64,000 bases of DNA from Rhodanobacteraceae bacterium (GTDB taxonomy: Bacteria > Pseudomonadota > Gammaproteobacteria > Xanthomonadales > SZUA-5). Location of the stretch: positions 1 to 64,000 of the forward strand of contig JADKFD010000023.1 of assembly GCA_016717705.1 (NCBI GenBank). Direction: 5' to 3'. Under the pieces are notes generated by a model. It made no database searches, was not told where the DNA came from, and saw only the letters and a program-made list of their open reading frames with translations. Below, one piece after another: positions 26,007 to 35,023 of the stretch. Every line of letters begins with the position of its first letter. Within the stretch, counting starts at the first letter, position 1. Position numbers and translations under genes: made by a program.

Positions 26007-26906
26007 GTGCACATTGCAGGCAGCATCCCGGCGCTGGTGACGCCGTTCCAGCGCGGTGGCGCGCTCGACCTCGTCGCGTTCGAGGATCTGGTCGACTGGC
26101 AATTGCAGCAAGGCAGCAACGGGCTGGTGATCGGTGGGTCGACCGGCGAGTCGGGCGCTCTGGACGAATCGGAGCTGGCGGCCCTGCTCGAGATCGGCGT
26201 CCGGCGTGCTGGTGGACGGGTGCCGGTGATCGCCGGCACGGGTGGTGCGGCCACCGGCAAGGCTCTGCGCCTGGTGCGTCTGGCGGCCGCGGTCGGCGCG
26301 GATGCCGCGCTGGCGGTCACTCCGTTTTATTCGCGGCCGACGCAGGCCGGCATGCTGGCGCATTTTCGCTTGCTGGCTGACGACGGCAGCCTGCCGGTGA
26401 TTCTCTACAACGTGCCAAGCCGCACCGGCGTCGATCTGTTGCCGGAAAGCGTCGCGCAGCTGGCCCCGCATCCGCGCATCATCGGCATCAAGGAGGCGGT
26501 CACCGAGCCCCAGCGGATGAGCGCGCTGCTGCAGCTGCGCTCGGCGCAGTTTGCGGTGCTCAGCGGCGACGATCCGACGGCGCTGCGCGCCCTTCGCGCG
26601 GGTGCCGATGGCTTGATCTCGGTGGTGGCCAATCTGGTGCCCGCGCTGACGGCTGAACTGTGCCGTGCTGTACGCAACGGACAGATGCAGGCAGCGCAGG
26701 AAATCGACGCTATGCTTGCGCCCCTGTATGCGGCCGCAGCATCCGAGCCCAACCCGATTCCGGTCAAGGCTGGATTGGCGATGATGCGGCGCATGAATGA
26801 CCTGCTGCGGTTGCCGCTGTTGCCGTTGTCAGACGTCTATCGACCGGCCCTGGCTGCGGCATTGCGCCACGCAAGGGTGCCGCTCCATGGCGCGCTGGCG
26901 GCGTGA
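26007..26906 (+). CDS. dapA: 4-hydroxy-tetrahydrodipicolinate synthase
   Basis: 299 aa from a GTG start (HIAGSIPALVTPFQRGGALD). The TIM-barrel lyase motifs are complete: GGSTGESG at residues 43-50, Y134 in ILYNVPSRTG with R139, and the Schiff-base lysine K162 in IIGIKEAV. It condenses pyruvate with aspartate semialdehyde in lysine and diaminopimelate synthesis. It is followed 50 nt later by bamC, as in E. coli. Confidence 0.95.
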   Translation: MHIAGSIPALVTPFQRGGALDLVAFEDLVDWQLQQGSNGLVIGGSTGESGALDESELAALLEIGVRRAGGRVPVIAGTGGAATGKALRLVRLAAAVGADAALAVTPFYSRPTQAGMLAHFRLLADDGSLPVILYNVPSRTGVDLLPESVAQLAPHPRIIGIKEAVTEPQRMSALLQLRSAQFAVLSGDDPTALRALRAGADGLISVVANLVPALTAELCRAVRNGQMQAAQEIDAMLAPLYAAAASEPNPIPVKAGLAMMRRMNDLLRLPLLPLSDVYRPALAAALRHARVPLHGALAA

Positions 26907-26956
26907 CGAGCGGGCTGACTGCACCCTCGAAGAAATTGGAAGGAACGGATTACCGA

Positions 26957-27553
26957 ATGTCTCGCGTGCGCTTGGCGACTGGTGGAAAGCTTATGTTCGG
27001 GCTCGCGCTCGCACTGCAGTTCGGCTGCGGTGTGCTGGTGAATCGACCGATCCAATACGAAGATGCCCGGGAAACGGCTCCGCTCGAAGTGCCGTCCGAC
27101 CTGATGGTACCGGTCGCCAATCCGGCTCTGCAGATTCCTGCGGTGGCCGGCGCCGCCGGCACGACCGACACCGCGCCACCTGCCCTCGGCGGTGGCGTGG
27201 CCGTGGCTCGCGGCAACCTGCCGCGAGCAACGAACTCCGTGCTGACGCTCTCCGATGAGCCCGACAGCAGCTGGAAGCGCGCCGGCATCGCGCTCGAGCG
27301 CGGTGGCTGTTGCACCATCTTGAGCAAGGATGCCGCCAGGCGCACTTACGGCGTGCAGTTCAATGCAGCCGGACCCAAGCCGGGCTTTTTCAAGCGGATG
27401 TTCGGCGCCAGCGCTCCGGACCCGTCGATGACGGTCCAGGTAACCGCGGCTGGCGAAGGCACGGAGATTTCCGTGCTGGACAGCGCCGGCGCCGTGCGCA
27501 CCGACGATTCGGCGATGACGGTGCTCGGCGTGCTCGAAGCGCGGCTGCGTTGA
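26957..27553 (+). CDS. bamC: BamC-like outer-membrane assembly lipoprotein, short form
   Basis: 198 aa from ATG 26957 with GGAAGGA upstream. It lies directly downstream of dapA, the standard location of bamC. The N-terminal YEDARETAPLEVPSDLMVPV matches the BamC unstructured segment that lies on BamD. One helix-grip domain follows (SWKRAGIALERGGCCTILSKD). E. coli BamC has about 344 aa and two such domains, so this is a one-domain form. The presumed lipobox is unusual (ALQFGC) with Q at -3 instead of L, so lipidation is uncertain. Confidence 0.78.
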   Translation: MSRVRLATGGKLMFGLALALQFGCGVLVNRPIQYEDARETAPLEVPSDLMVPVANPALQIPAVAGAAGTTDTAPPALGGGVAVARGNLPRATNSVLTLSDEPDSSWKRAGIALERGGCCTILSKDAARRTYGVQFNAAGPKPGFFKRMFGASAPDPSMTVQVTAAGEGTEISVLDSAGAVRTDDSAMTVLGVLEARLR

Positions 27554-27568
27554 AGCGCTTCGCGCTGC

Positions 27569-27892
27569 TCAGCGTTCCAGCAGTGGCAACTTGCCGCTCT
27601 TGCCGTCCCACGACTTGGCGTCGGCAGGAGGGTCCTTGCGCGTGGTGATCGTCGGCCAGCCGCGAGCCAGCTCGCGATTCAACTCGATGAAGTGTTCCTG
27701 GCCCTTGGGCACGTCGTCTTCAGGGAAGATGGCGTTGGCCGGGCACTCGGGCTCGCACAGAGTGCAGTCGATGCACTCGTCCGGATCGATGGCAAGGAAG
27801 TTCGGACCTTCGTGGAAGCAGTCCACTGGACACACTTCCACGCAGTCGGTGTACTTGCACTTGATGCAGTTTTCGATGACAACAAATGGCAT
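27569..27892 (-). CDS. fdxA: Seven-iron ferredoxin FdxA
   Basis: 107 aa. Cysteines in NCIKCKYTDCVEVCPVDC and CIDCTLCEPECPANA supply one 3Fe-4S and one 4Fe-4S cluster, with the C-terminal extension typical of FdxA (FIELNRELARGWPTITTRK). It is a low-potential electron carrier in the cytoplasm. It is convergent with bamC and sits 21 bases downstream of tRNA-Glu on the same strand. Confidence 0.95.
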   Translation of the reverse strand: MPFVVIENCIKCKYTDCVEVCPVDCFHEGPNFLAIDPDECIDCTLCEPECPANAIFPEDDVPKGQEHFIELNRELARGWPTITTRKDPPADAKSWDGKSGKLPLLER

Positions 27893-27913
27893 TGGCGCGC
27901 AAGACCGAAAAAA

Positions 27914-27988
27914 TGGCGCTCCCTACGAGAATCGAACTCGTGTTTTAGCCTTGAGAGGGCCACGTCCTGACCGCTAGACGAAGGGAGC
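27914..27988 (-). tRNA. tRNA-Glu (anticodon CUC)
   Basis: 75 nt including the encoded CCA. The acceptor stem is GCTCCCT/AGGGAGC and the T arm contains GAGTTCGATTCTC. The D arm is GTCTAGCGGTCAGGAC. The anticodon loop CTCTCAA gives CUC. It has the TTCGTCTAG opening of bacterial tRNA-Glu. Confidence 0.93.
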
Positions 27989-28108
27989 GTCGCAGAGCTG
28001 GTCGATAATAGCGACGCCAGGTGCCCGCCACAACCCGGAGCGGGCCGATACCACCGAAATTACGGTTGGAGACGGCCCGAACGTGAACCGATACATGGAT
28101 AGTAGACA

Positions 28109-29788
28109 ATGGCCACGGATAGCAAGGCATTGAATTTGAACGCATCCGGGAGTGAAGAGCATCTCCCGTTGACGCTGCATCGCGCTGCGCACTCGATTTC
28201 GCGCAAGCACATCAGTTCCGCCGCGGTGCGCGTGCTCTACGGCTTGCGCGAGGCCGGATACCAGGCGCACCTGGTCGGCGGCGCCGTGCGCGACCTGCTG
28301 CTGGGCGGCGAGCCCAAGGACTATGACGTCGCGACGGACGCGCATCCGGAGCAGATCCGCAAGGTGTTCCGCACCTGCCGCCTGATCGGTCGCCGCTTCG
28401 TCATCGCTCACGTGCGCTTCGGCAACGAGATCATTGAAGTCACCACCTTTCGCGGTGGCGGCGGCATGGGCGTCGACGACGAGCATCCCGATCGCGAAGT
28501 CGAGGCCGAGGGCCTGATCCTGCGCGACAACGTCTTCGGCAGCATCGAGGAGGACGCGCGGCGACGCGACTTCACGGTCAACGCCCTGTACTACAGCATC
28601 GACGACTTCGCGGTCCGCGATTACGTCGGTGGCCTGGCGGACCTCGAAGAGCGCCAGTTGCGGCTGATCGGCGACCCGGAGCAGCGCTATCGCGAGGACC
28701 CGGTACGCATGCTGCGTGCGGCGCGCCTGGCCGCCAAGCTCGACTTCAAGCTCGCCAGATCCACCGAGGAGCCGATCGGGCGCCTTGCCAACCTGCTCGA
28801 TGGGATACCGCCAGCGCGGCTGTTCGACGATCTGCTGAAGCTGTTTCTCTACGGTTACGCCGAAAAGAGTTACGAGCAACTGCTGCGCCTGCGCCTGTTC
28901 GAGCACCTGTTCCCCAGCGTCAGCATCGACAGCGACACCGGGCAGCCCTATGCAGGAGCGCTGATCCGCGCGGCGCTGCGCAGCACCGATGCGCGCGTCG
29001 CCGAAGGCAAGGCGGTCACGCCGGCCTTCTTGTTTGCCGCGTTGCTGTGGGAGCCGTTCCAGATGGCCTGCGCCGGCATCGATGACATCCATGCCGAGGG
29101 CGCGCTGGGCGATGCCGCCGAGATGGTCTTTCGCGACGCCATCGAACGTGTCGCGTTGCCCAAGCGCTTTTCAATCGTTACCCGCGAGATCTGGGAACTG
29201 CAGCCGCGTCTGGCCACCAACTCGCCAAGTCGCGCCAGGCGCCTGATGCGCCATCCGCGTTTCCGCGCGGCCTTCGATTTCCTGCTGCTGCGCGCCGCGG
29301 TGGATCCTGACCTGGCCGCGCAGGCGCAGCGTTGGGAGCGTGCGCAGACGTGCGCCGAGAACGAATTCGACGCTCTGTTCAAGAACGCGCCGGTCGGGCC
29401 GGTGATGGCGGCAATGGCACCGGCTGACGACAGCATGCCGGCCAAGAAGCGCCGCCGTCGCCGCCGCCGCGCGCCTGGAGGCGCTGGCGCCTTGCTGGCG
29501 ATTGAACAAAAACAGGGCCGCGATCGCAGCAGTGGCCGTCGCAACGGCCCACGCACGCTCGATCTGGATCTGCTCTGCTACGGATCGATGGTGCTCGACG
29601 AGCCCGGGTTGCAGCTGCCGCATCCACGCATCTTCGAGCGTGCGTTCGTGCTGCTGCCGCTGTCCGATCTGGCGCCCGATCTGCTGATTCCGGGGCAGGG
29701 CGTCGTTAGTTCGCTGCTACGGCCGGAATTCGCTAGCCTGTGCTGGCGCCTGCCGAATTCCGGCGCGATCGCTCCCTCACTCAAGTGA
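28109..29788 (+). CDS. pcnB: Poly(A) polymerase I fused in frame to the C-terminal part of FolK
   Basis: 559 aa. Residues 1 to about 457 are PcnB: HLVGGAVRDLLLG near residue 56, EPKDYDVATDA, RRFVIAHVRFGNEIIEVTTFRGG, RRDFTVNALYY, and a basic tail KKRRRRRRRRAPGG. It adds 3' poly(A) to RNA. From about residue 461 the sequence is FolK: ALLAIEQKQGRDR, NGPRTLDLDLLCYG, LPHPRIFERAFVLLPL, to the normal FolK C-terminus. About 65-75 FolK N-terminal residues, including the glycine-rich start and pterin contacts, are missing. In relatives the genes are separate (pcnB-folK-panB-panC). The junction is near 29475-29495. FolK activity is not expected from this ORF. Confidence 0.88.
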   Translation: MATDSKALNLNASGSEEHLPLTLHRAAHSISRKHISSAAVRVLYGLREAGYQAHLVGGAVRDLLLGGEPKDYDVATDAHPEQIRKVFRTCRLIGRRFVIAHVRFGNEIIEVTTFRGGGGMGVDDEHPDREVEAEGLILRDNVFGSIEEDARRRDFTVNALYYSIDDFAVRDYVGGLADLEERQLRLIGDPEQRYREDPVRMLRAARLAAKLDFKLARSTEEPIGRLANLLDGIPPARLFDDLLKLFLYGYAEKSYEQLLRLRLFEHLFPSVSIDSDTGQPYAGALIRAALRSTDARVAEGKAVTPAFLFAALLWEPFQMACAGIDDIHAEGALGDAAEMVFRDAIERVALPKRFSIVTREIWELQPRLATNSPSRARRLMRHPRFRAAFDFLLLRAAVDPDLAAQAQRWERAQTCAENEFDALFKNAPVGPVMAAMAPADDSMPAKKRRRRRRRAPGGAGALLAIEQKQGRDRSSGRRNGPRTLDLDLLCYGSMVLDEPGLQLPHPRIFERAFVLLPLSDLAPDLLIPGQGVVSSLLRPEFASLCWRLPNSGAIAPSLK

Positions 29789-29793
29789 CGCCC

Positions 29794-30621
29794 ATGTACG
29801 CCAGCGCCGCCCCCACGCCCGTCCAGCGCCCGGTGACGGTGCCCTCCCTGCGCCGCATGAAACAGGAAGGGCAGCCGATCGTCGCACTGACTGCCTATGA
29901 CGCCAGCTTCGCGCATGTGCTCGACAGCGCCGGCGTCGACGTCGTGCTGGTCGGCGATTCGCTCGGCATGGTGATTCAGGGCCACGCGACCACGCTGCCG
30001 ACCACGGTCGACGACATTGTCTACCACTGCGCCGCGGTGCGACGCGGCCTGACGCGCCCGCTGCTGATGGCCGACATGCCGTTCCTGAGCTATGCCACCA
30101 ATGCGTTGGCGCTGGCCACCGCGCAGCGTCTGCTGGTGGACGCCGGCGCGGCAATGGTCAAGCTGGAGGGCGGCCAGAGCTGCGTGCTCGACGCCATCCA
30201 GTTTCTCGCCGAGCGCGAAGTTCCGGTTTGCGCCCACCTCGGCCTGACCCCGCAGTCGGTACTGCGCATGGGTGGTTTCCGCGTCCAGGGGCGCGAGCTG
30301 GATGCGCAGAAGTTGATGCTGGAGCAGGCGCATGCCGTGGTCGATGCCGGCGCGCAGGCCCTCGTGCTCGAATGTGTGCCGGCGTCGCTGGCCAAGGACA
30401 TCACTGCCGCCATCCCGATCCCGACCATCGGCATTGGTGCCGGTGTCGATTGCGATGGCCAGATACTGGTCAGCTATGACCTGCTGGGTATCACGCCGGG
30501 CAAGCGCATCCGCTTCACCAAGGATTTTCTGATCGAGACCGGCAGCGTCGCAGCGGCGGTCGAGCGCTATGCCGAGGATGTGCGGGCGCGGCGGTTCCCG
30601 GCGTTGGAACATAGTTTCTAG
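29794..30621 (+). CDS. panB: 3-methyl-2-oxobutanoate hydroxymethyltransferase
   Basis: 275 aa from ATG 29794. Signature motifs are IVALTAYDASFAHVLDSAGV, VLVGDSLGMVIQGH with the metal-binding Asp, MADMPFLSYATN, AAMVKLEGG, and AIPIPTIGIGAGVDCDGQILV. It makes ketopantoate from 2-oxoisovalerate and methylene-tetrahydrofolate, the first step to pantothenate. It lies six bases after the pcnB::folK stop and before panC, the usual order. Confidence 0.95.
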   Translation: MYASAAPTPVQRPVTVPSLRRMKQEGQPIVALTAYDASFAHVLDSAGVDVVLVGDSLGMVIQGHATTLPTTVDDIVYHCAAVRRGLTRPLLMADMPFLSYATNALALATAQRLLVDAGAAMVKLEGGQSCVLDAIQFLAEREVPVCAHLGLTPQSVLRMGGFRVQGRELDAQKLMLEQAHAVVDAGAQALVLECVPASLAKDITAAIPIPTIGIGAGVDCDGQILVSYDLLGITPGKRIRFTKDFLIETGSVAAAVERYAEDVRARRFPALEHSF

Positions 30622-30635
30622 CGTGTCGCAGCGAG

Positions 30636-30772
30636 TTTTTGTGGGCGGGTTCACCCGCGATCAAAGCATCGCGCGCAAGCACGTTCCTACAACCTTGCCG
30701 AAGATTGGCGCAAGAACTGCAGGAGCGCGCTTGCGCGCGATGCCTTTGCCCCAACAACCAACAACCCATCAC
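30636..30772. repeat. REP-E and REP-A copies with heptad array H12 before panC
   Basis: TTTTTGTGGGCGGGTTCACC (REP-E type, from 30638) is followed by an inverted REP-A pair (30667-30690 and 30718-30744). The heptads CAACAAC, CAACAAC, CCATCAC at 30752-30772 end 18 nt before the panC start. They fill the whole panB-panC spacer. Confidence 0.75.
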
Positions 30773-30790
30773 CTCGGCGCCGGAGCACCC

Positions 30791-31636
30791 ATGCACAGAT
30801 TCAACGAACCCGTGGCCATGCGCGAGTTGCTCCGCGAGTGGCGCATCCAGCGGCTGAAGATCGCCTTCGTGCCGACCATGGGCAATCTGCACGAGGGGCA
30901 TATCTCGCTGATCGAGCGTGCGCGTAGCCTGGCCGATCGGGTGGTCGCCAGCGTGTTCGTCAACCCGACCCAGTTCGGGCCCAGCGAGGACTACGCCGCC
31001 TATCCGCGCACGCTGGAGCGCGATGCCGGTTTCCTGCAGGCGGCCGGCACCGATGTGCTGTTCACGCCCACCATCGCCTCGATCTACCCCTTCGGCGAGA
31101 CCGAAGCCTGGGTCGATGTCCCCAGCCTGTCCGGCATCCTCTGCGGTGCGGTGCGGCCTGGGCATTTCCGCGGCGTTGCCACCGTGGTCGCGCGACTGTT
31201 CAACCACGTCGCACCCGATGTGGCGGTGTTTGGCGAAAAGGACTTCCAGCAACTGCTGCTGATCCGCCGGATGACCGTCGATCTCGGATTTCCGATCGAG
31301 ATCGTCGGCGCGCCCACCGCGCGCGATGCCGATGGACTGGCGCTGAGTTCGCGCAACCAATACCTGAGCGCCGACGAGCGCCATCGTGCCGGTGCGATCT
31401 ATCGTGCACTGAAAGGTGTGGCGGCGGGCGTGCTCGCCGACGGCAACATCCCTGCACACACCGCCAGCGCGACTGCGGCACTGGAAGCAGACGGGTTTCG
31501 CCCGGATTACGTCGAAGTGCGCAGCGCGCTCACCCTGCAGCCGCCGGCCCCTGGCGAGCAAGCACTGGTGGTGTTGGCGGCTGCCTGGCTGGGTCGCGCC
31601 AGGTTGATCGACAATCTGCGGTTTACCCGGTCGTAG
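30791..31636 (+). CDS. panC: Pantothenate synthetase
   Basis: 281 aa. The HIGH-type nucleotidyl motif is in FVPTMGNLHEGHISLIERA. Further motifs are VFVNPTQFGPSEDYAAYPRT, GHFRGVATVVARLFN, VFGEKDFQQLLLIRRM and the ATP-loop RDADGLALSSRNQYLS. It joins pantoate and beta-alanine using ATP. It is separated from panB by a REP/heptad spacer of 169 nt, so coupling with panB may be loose. Confidence 0.95.
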   Translation: MHRFNEPVAMRELLREWRIQRLKIAFVPTMGNLHEGHISLIERARSLADRVVASVFVNPTQFGPSEDYAAYPRTLERDAGFLQAAGTDVLFTPTIASIYPFGETEAWVDVPSLSGILCGAVRPGHFRGVATVVARLFNHVAPDVAVFGEKDFQQLLLIRRMTVDLGFPIEIVGAPTARDADGLALSSRNQYLSADERHRAGAIYRALKGVAAGVLADGNIPAHTASATAALEADGFRPDYVEVRSALTLQPPAPGEQALVVLAAAWLGRARLIDNLRFTRS

Positions 31637-31699
31637 GTCACGTGGTCCGCGCGCGGCGACAGTGCAGTGTCCCCAGCGGTCAACGGACCTACGTTCGGG

Positions 31700-31910
31700 C
31701 CGGGCGCGGGCGTGTCGAAATGGTAATCAAATGCACCACGTTGCAATCTTCTGAACAACACGCAACAGGTGTATGGATTCTCGCAACAAGCTGTGGTACG
31801 TTTACAACCACTCTGACAGGTAAGCAACACACCGGCCAGGGTACGCAGGGCGCGTTGAGGTAATCGTCACTCCGATTAAACCCTCGCCGATCTGGTGAGG
31901 GTTTTTTTTT
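31700..31910 (+). ncRNA. Candidate small RNA or orphan leader ending in a strong terminator
   Basis: The gap between panC and pgi has a relatively A/T-rich stretch from about 31700, no convincing ORF, and two adjacent hairpins at its end. The first is TAATCG-TCACTC-CGATTA (31861-31878). The second is the terminator at 31879-31910. The arrangement of structured 3' end plus U tract is that of a Hfq-type sRNA. The 5' end is a guess because no good promoter was found. Confidence 0.3.
31879..31910 (+). terminator. Rho-independent terminator upstream of pgi
   Basis: 10-bp stem AACCCTCGCC / GGTGAGGGTT (one G-U pair), 5-nt loop GATCT, then nine T residues. It lies 243 nt after panC and 65 nt before pgi, so it ends panC transcription or a separate small RNA. 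Confidence 0.9.
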
Positions 31911-31974
31911 GCCTGCGATCCGACCAGACTGCTCCCTTGCCCGCGCCATCTGCGGGTTCTCCAGGAGAGCGACC

Positions 31975-33593
31975 TTGTCGGAATTTTCCCAGCTGCGAAG
32001 CGAACTGGTTGCCCTGTTGCGCGCACACGCCAGTGGCGCAGGCGCAGATCTGCGCGGCTTGTTTGCCACCGATCCCGATCGCGCGCGCCGATTTGCACTC
32101 GATCTGCCGGGTTGCTGGCTGGATCTTTCCAAGCAGGCACTGACCGACGACCTGATCGCCGATGCAGCCGCAATGGCCGAGCGGATGGACTTGCGTACAG
32201 CGCTGCAGCAACTGTTCGCCGGCGAAACCGTGAATGCCTCCGAAGGACGCGCGGCGCTGCACACCCTGTTGCGCGTGCCGCCCGACGCGCCGGTTGCCGC
32301 CGCACTGCGTGATCGCCACAACGACATGCAGAACACGCTGTTGCGGATGCACGCGCTGGCCGAGCATCTCGCCGCGTCCGGCATCGAGACGCTGGTCAAT
32401 CTCGGTATCGGCGGCTCCGACCTTGGTCCGCGACTGGTCTACGACGCACTCAGCAGCCACCGGCATTGCCCAATCGGCGCCTGCGCTTCGTCGCCAATGT
32501 CGACGGCAATGCGCTGAGCGGTGTGCTGCGCCACCTGGATCCGCGCCGCAGCGCCTTCGTGCTGGCGTCGAAGAGCTTCGGCACCCAGGAAACGCACATG
32601 AACGCGCGCAGTGCGATGGAATGGATGCGCAGGCATGGGCTGAGCGAACACGAGATCGAGCAGCGCCTGATTGCGGTCACCGCCAAACCGGCGGCGGCGC
32701 GGGCGATGGGTGTGCCCGAGGCACATATCCTGGCCTTCGACGAGGCGGTTGGCGGACGCTATTCGGTATGGAGCGCAATCGGCTTTCCGCTGGTCTACGC
32801 CTTCGGTAGCGAGCGTTTCCGTCAACTGCTGGCCGGCGCCCACGAGATTGACCAGCATGTGCTGTACACCCCGTGGGCCAGCAACGCCGGCTTCCTGCTG
32901 GCCTTGATCGAGTTGCTGCACCGCTGCGGCTACGGCCATCCCACGCACGCAGTAGTGGTGTACGACGAACGCCTGGCGCGCTTGCCCGAATATCTGCAGC
33001 AACTGGAGATGGAGTCGAACGGCAAGTCGGTCGACGTCGAAGGCAGTACGCTCGAATATCCGACCGCGCCGGTGGTCTGGGGCGGCGTCGGCACCAGTGT
33101 GCAACACGCCTTCTTCCAGGCGCTGCACCAGGGCACCGATGTGGTGCCAGTCAGCTTCATTGCCGCGGCCAATATCGAACACGACTTCCCCGGGCACCAC
33201 GACGCCCTGATCGCCAACATGGCGGCGCAGAGCGCGGCGCTGCTGCGCGGACGGACCTACGCCGAGGCGATCGCGCAGGAAGCGGCCCCGGACCATGCGA
33301 CCGGGCAGGCGCGTGCGCGCCAGCGCGTGTTCGCCGGCAATCGGCCGAGCACGACGATGCTGCTCGATCGCCTCGACGCGCGCACGCTGGGCGCGCTGGT
33401 GGCGCTGATGGAGCACAAGGTGTACCTGGCTGGCCGGCTGCTCGGCATCAACTCCTTCGACCAATGGGGCGTGGAACTGGGCAAGGAGATCTGCGGCGTG
33501 CTGTTGCCGTGGGTGGCCGGCGGCGCGCAGATCGACGGCATGGATGCGTCCACGGCTGCGCTGGTGGCGCGCTATCGGCGGCTGCGGGGCTGA
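31975..33593 (+). CDS. pgi: Glucose-6-phosphate isomerase; one apparent frameshift
   Basis: About 539 aa after restoring one base. The TTG start (SEFSQLRSELVALL) has AGGAG seven bases upstream. The first part runs to VNLGIGGSDLGPRLVYDALSS; then the frame shifts near 32458-32466, where CACCGGCATTG probably lacks one G. The second frame continues LPNRRLRFVANVDGNALSG. It carries KSFGTQET, GGRYSVWSAIGFPL, EHDFPGHHDAL and FDQWGVELGKE, the usual PGI active-site segments. It interconverts glucose-6-P and fructose-6-P. Both halves are fully conserved, so sequencing error is more likely than a true pseudogene. Confidence 0.9.
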
Positions 33594-33603
33594 CTTGTCG
33601 CGA

Positions 33604-33695
33604 GTACCCGGGGAACGCGCCTGCGGCGCCTACCCCGGGCTACGCAGGACGGCTCTGGTAGGCCGGTGTATCGCGCGGCGATTCACCGGCAGCAA
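33604..33695. repeat. Two REP-C palindromes after pgi
   Basis: A first palindrome built on CCCGGGG...CCCCGGG with inner GCGCC-TGC-GGCGC (33606-33640) and a second GCCGGTG-T-ATCGC-GCG-GCGAT-T-CACCGGC (33661-33692). Both are framed by GTAC/GTAGG. They occupy the pgi-queG convergent spacer. Confidence 0.75.
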
Positions 33696-34824
33696 TCACC
33701 CCGGTGCGCGGATGCGCGTGGCGCGATCGAGCGCAGACGGGAAATGTTCGGCAGTCCGCGGCGTCTGCAACCGCTCCAGCGCCCAGCGCACCGCCTCGCG
33801 CACGGTCTCATCCGCATGCGACTGGCGGTCTTGCAGGACGACAAGGGCAGCATCGCTGCGCGGTCCATTCCCCAGCGCCACCGCGATATTGCGCAACCAG
33901 CGCAAGTAACCGACGCGGCGGATCGCCGAGCCCTCGGTGCGTGCCAGAAAAGTCGCTTCCTCCCAGCCGAACAACTCGACCAGGCTGCTCGCGTCCAGGC
34001 CATGGCGAGCGCGGAAATCGGGTTCGCCGGCCAGCTTCGCGTACTTGTTCCAGGGGCATACCAGCTGGCAATCGTCGCAGCCGTAGATGCGATTGCCGAG
34101 CATTGGCCGCAATTCCAGCGGAATCGGCCCGTGGAGTTCGATGGTCAGATAGGAAATGCAGCGGCGCGCATCGATCTGGTAGGGCGCCGGCAGCGCGCCG
34201 GTCGGGCAGGCATCGAGGCAGCGCGTGCAACTGCCGCAGTGATCGTCCACCGCACTGTCCGGCGGCAACAACAGGTCGGTGTAGATCTCGCCGAGAAAAA
34301 AGTAGCTGCCGGCGTCGCGCGCGATCAGATTGGTGTGCTTGCCGATCCAGCCCAGTCCCGCATTGCGCGCCAGCGGCTTTTCCAGCACCGGCGCCGAATC
34401 GACAAAGACGCGATAGCCGAACGGCCCGACGCGCTGCGCGATGTCATCCGCCAGCTTCTGCAGGCGGGATCGCAACAACTTGTGATAGTCCCGCCCCAGG
34501 GCATATCGCGATACATATCCCAGCTCTGGCTGCTCCAGTACCGATAGCGTGTCTGCGCTGTCGGCAGGCCAGTAATCCATGCGTGCCGAAATCACGCTGA
34601 GCGTGCCCGGAACCAGTTCGGCGGGCGTCCAGCGCTTGCTGCCGTGGCGCGCCATGTAGTCCATTTCGCCATGCCGGCCGAGTGCGAGCCAATCGTTGAG
34701 GCGCTGCGCATCGGCGCTGAGGTTGAGCTGACTGACACCGGTCGCCTGGAAACCGCGGCACAGTGCCCAGGCGCGGATCTCCTCGCTTCAGTGCCAGGGC
34801 GTCATCCGCGGCCAACTCAGTCAT
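33696..34824 (-). CDS. queG: Epoxyqueuosine reductase; one apparent frameshift
   Basis: 375 aa with one extra base removed near 34785-34788. The N-terminus (MTELAADDALAL) joins, in the next frame, to EEIRAWALCRGFQATGVSQL and then to EMDYMARHGSKRW and the main body. The cobalamin-binding part includes GWIGKHTNLIARDAGSYFFLG. The two 4Fe-4S clusters are held by CGSCTRCLDACPTGA and YGCDDCQLVCPWN. A C-terminal HEAT-like repeat is present. It reduces epoxyqueuosine to queuosine in tRNA. Convergent with pgi. Only one base separates the pieces, which suggests a consensus error. Confidence 0.88.
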
Positions 34825-35023
34825 GGATCACGCATTTGCTTTGCCAGTGGCGGGCGCTATCAATAGCAGGGCTCTTCGCGTCCGGGGACAGGTTGAACGG
34901 GTCATGCGGCCGCAGCACGGATTGCGCGGGTCCCCGCAACAATGCCCCTGGGGCGCAGTCCCGGGGGGCTAAGTATACTCGGCGCCCTCCACCGGGCCGC
35001 CGCGCCCAGCAACGGTAATCACC

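Noticed and set aside
31642..31863. 73-codon ORF after panC
   Set aside because: No ribosome-binding site and no family resemblance; it covers the region proposed as a non-coding RNA.
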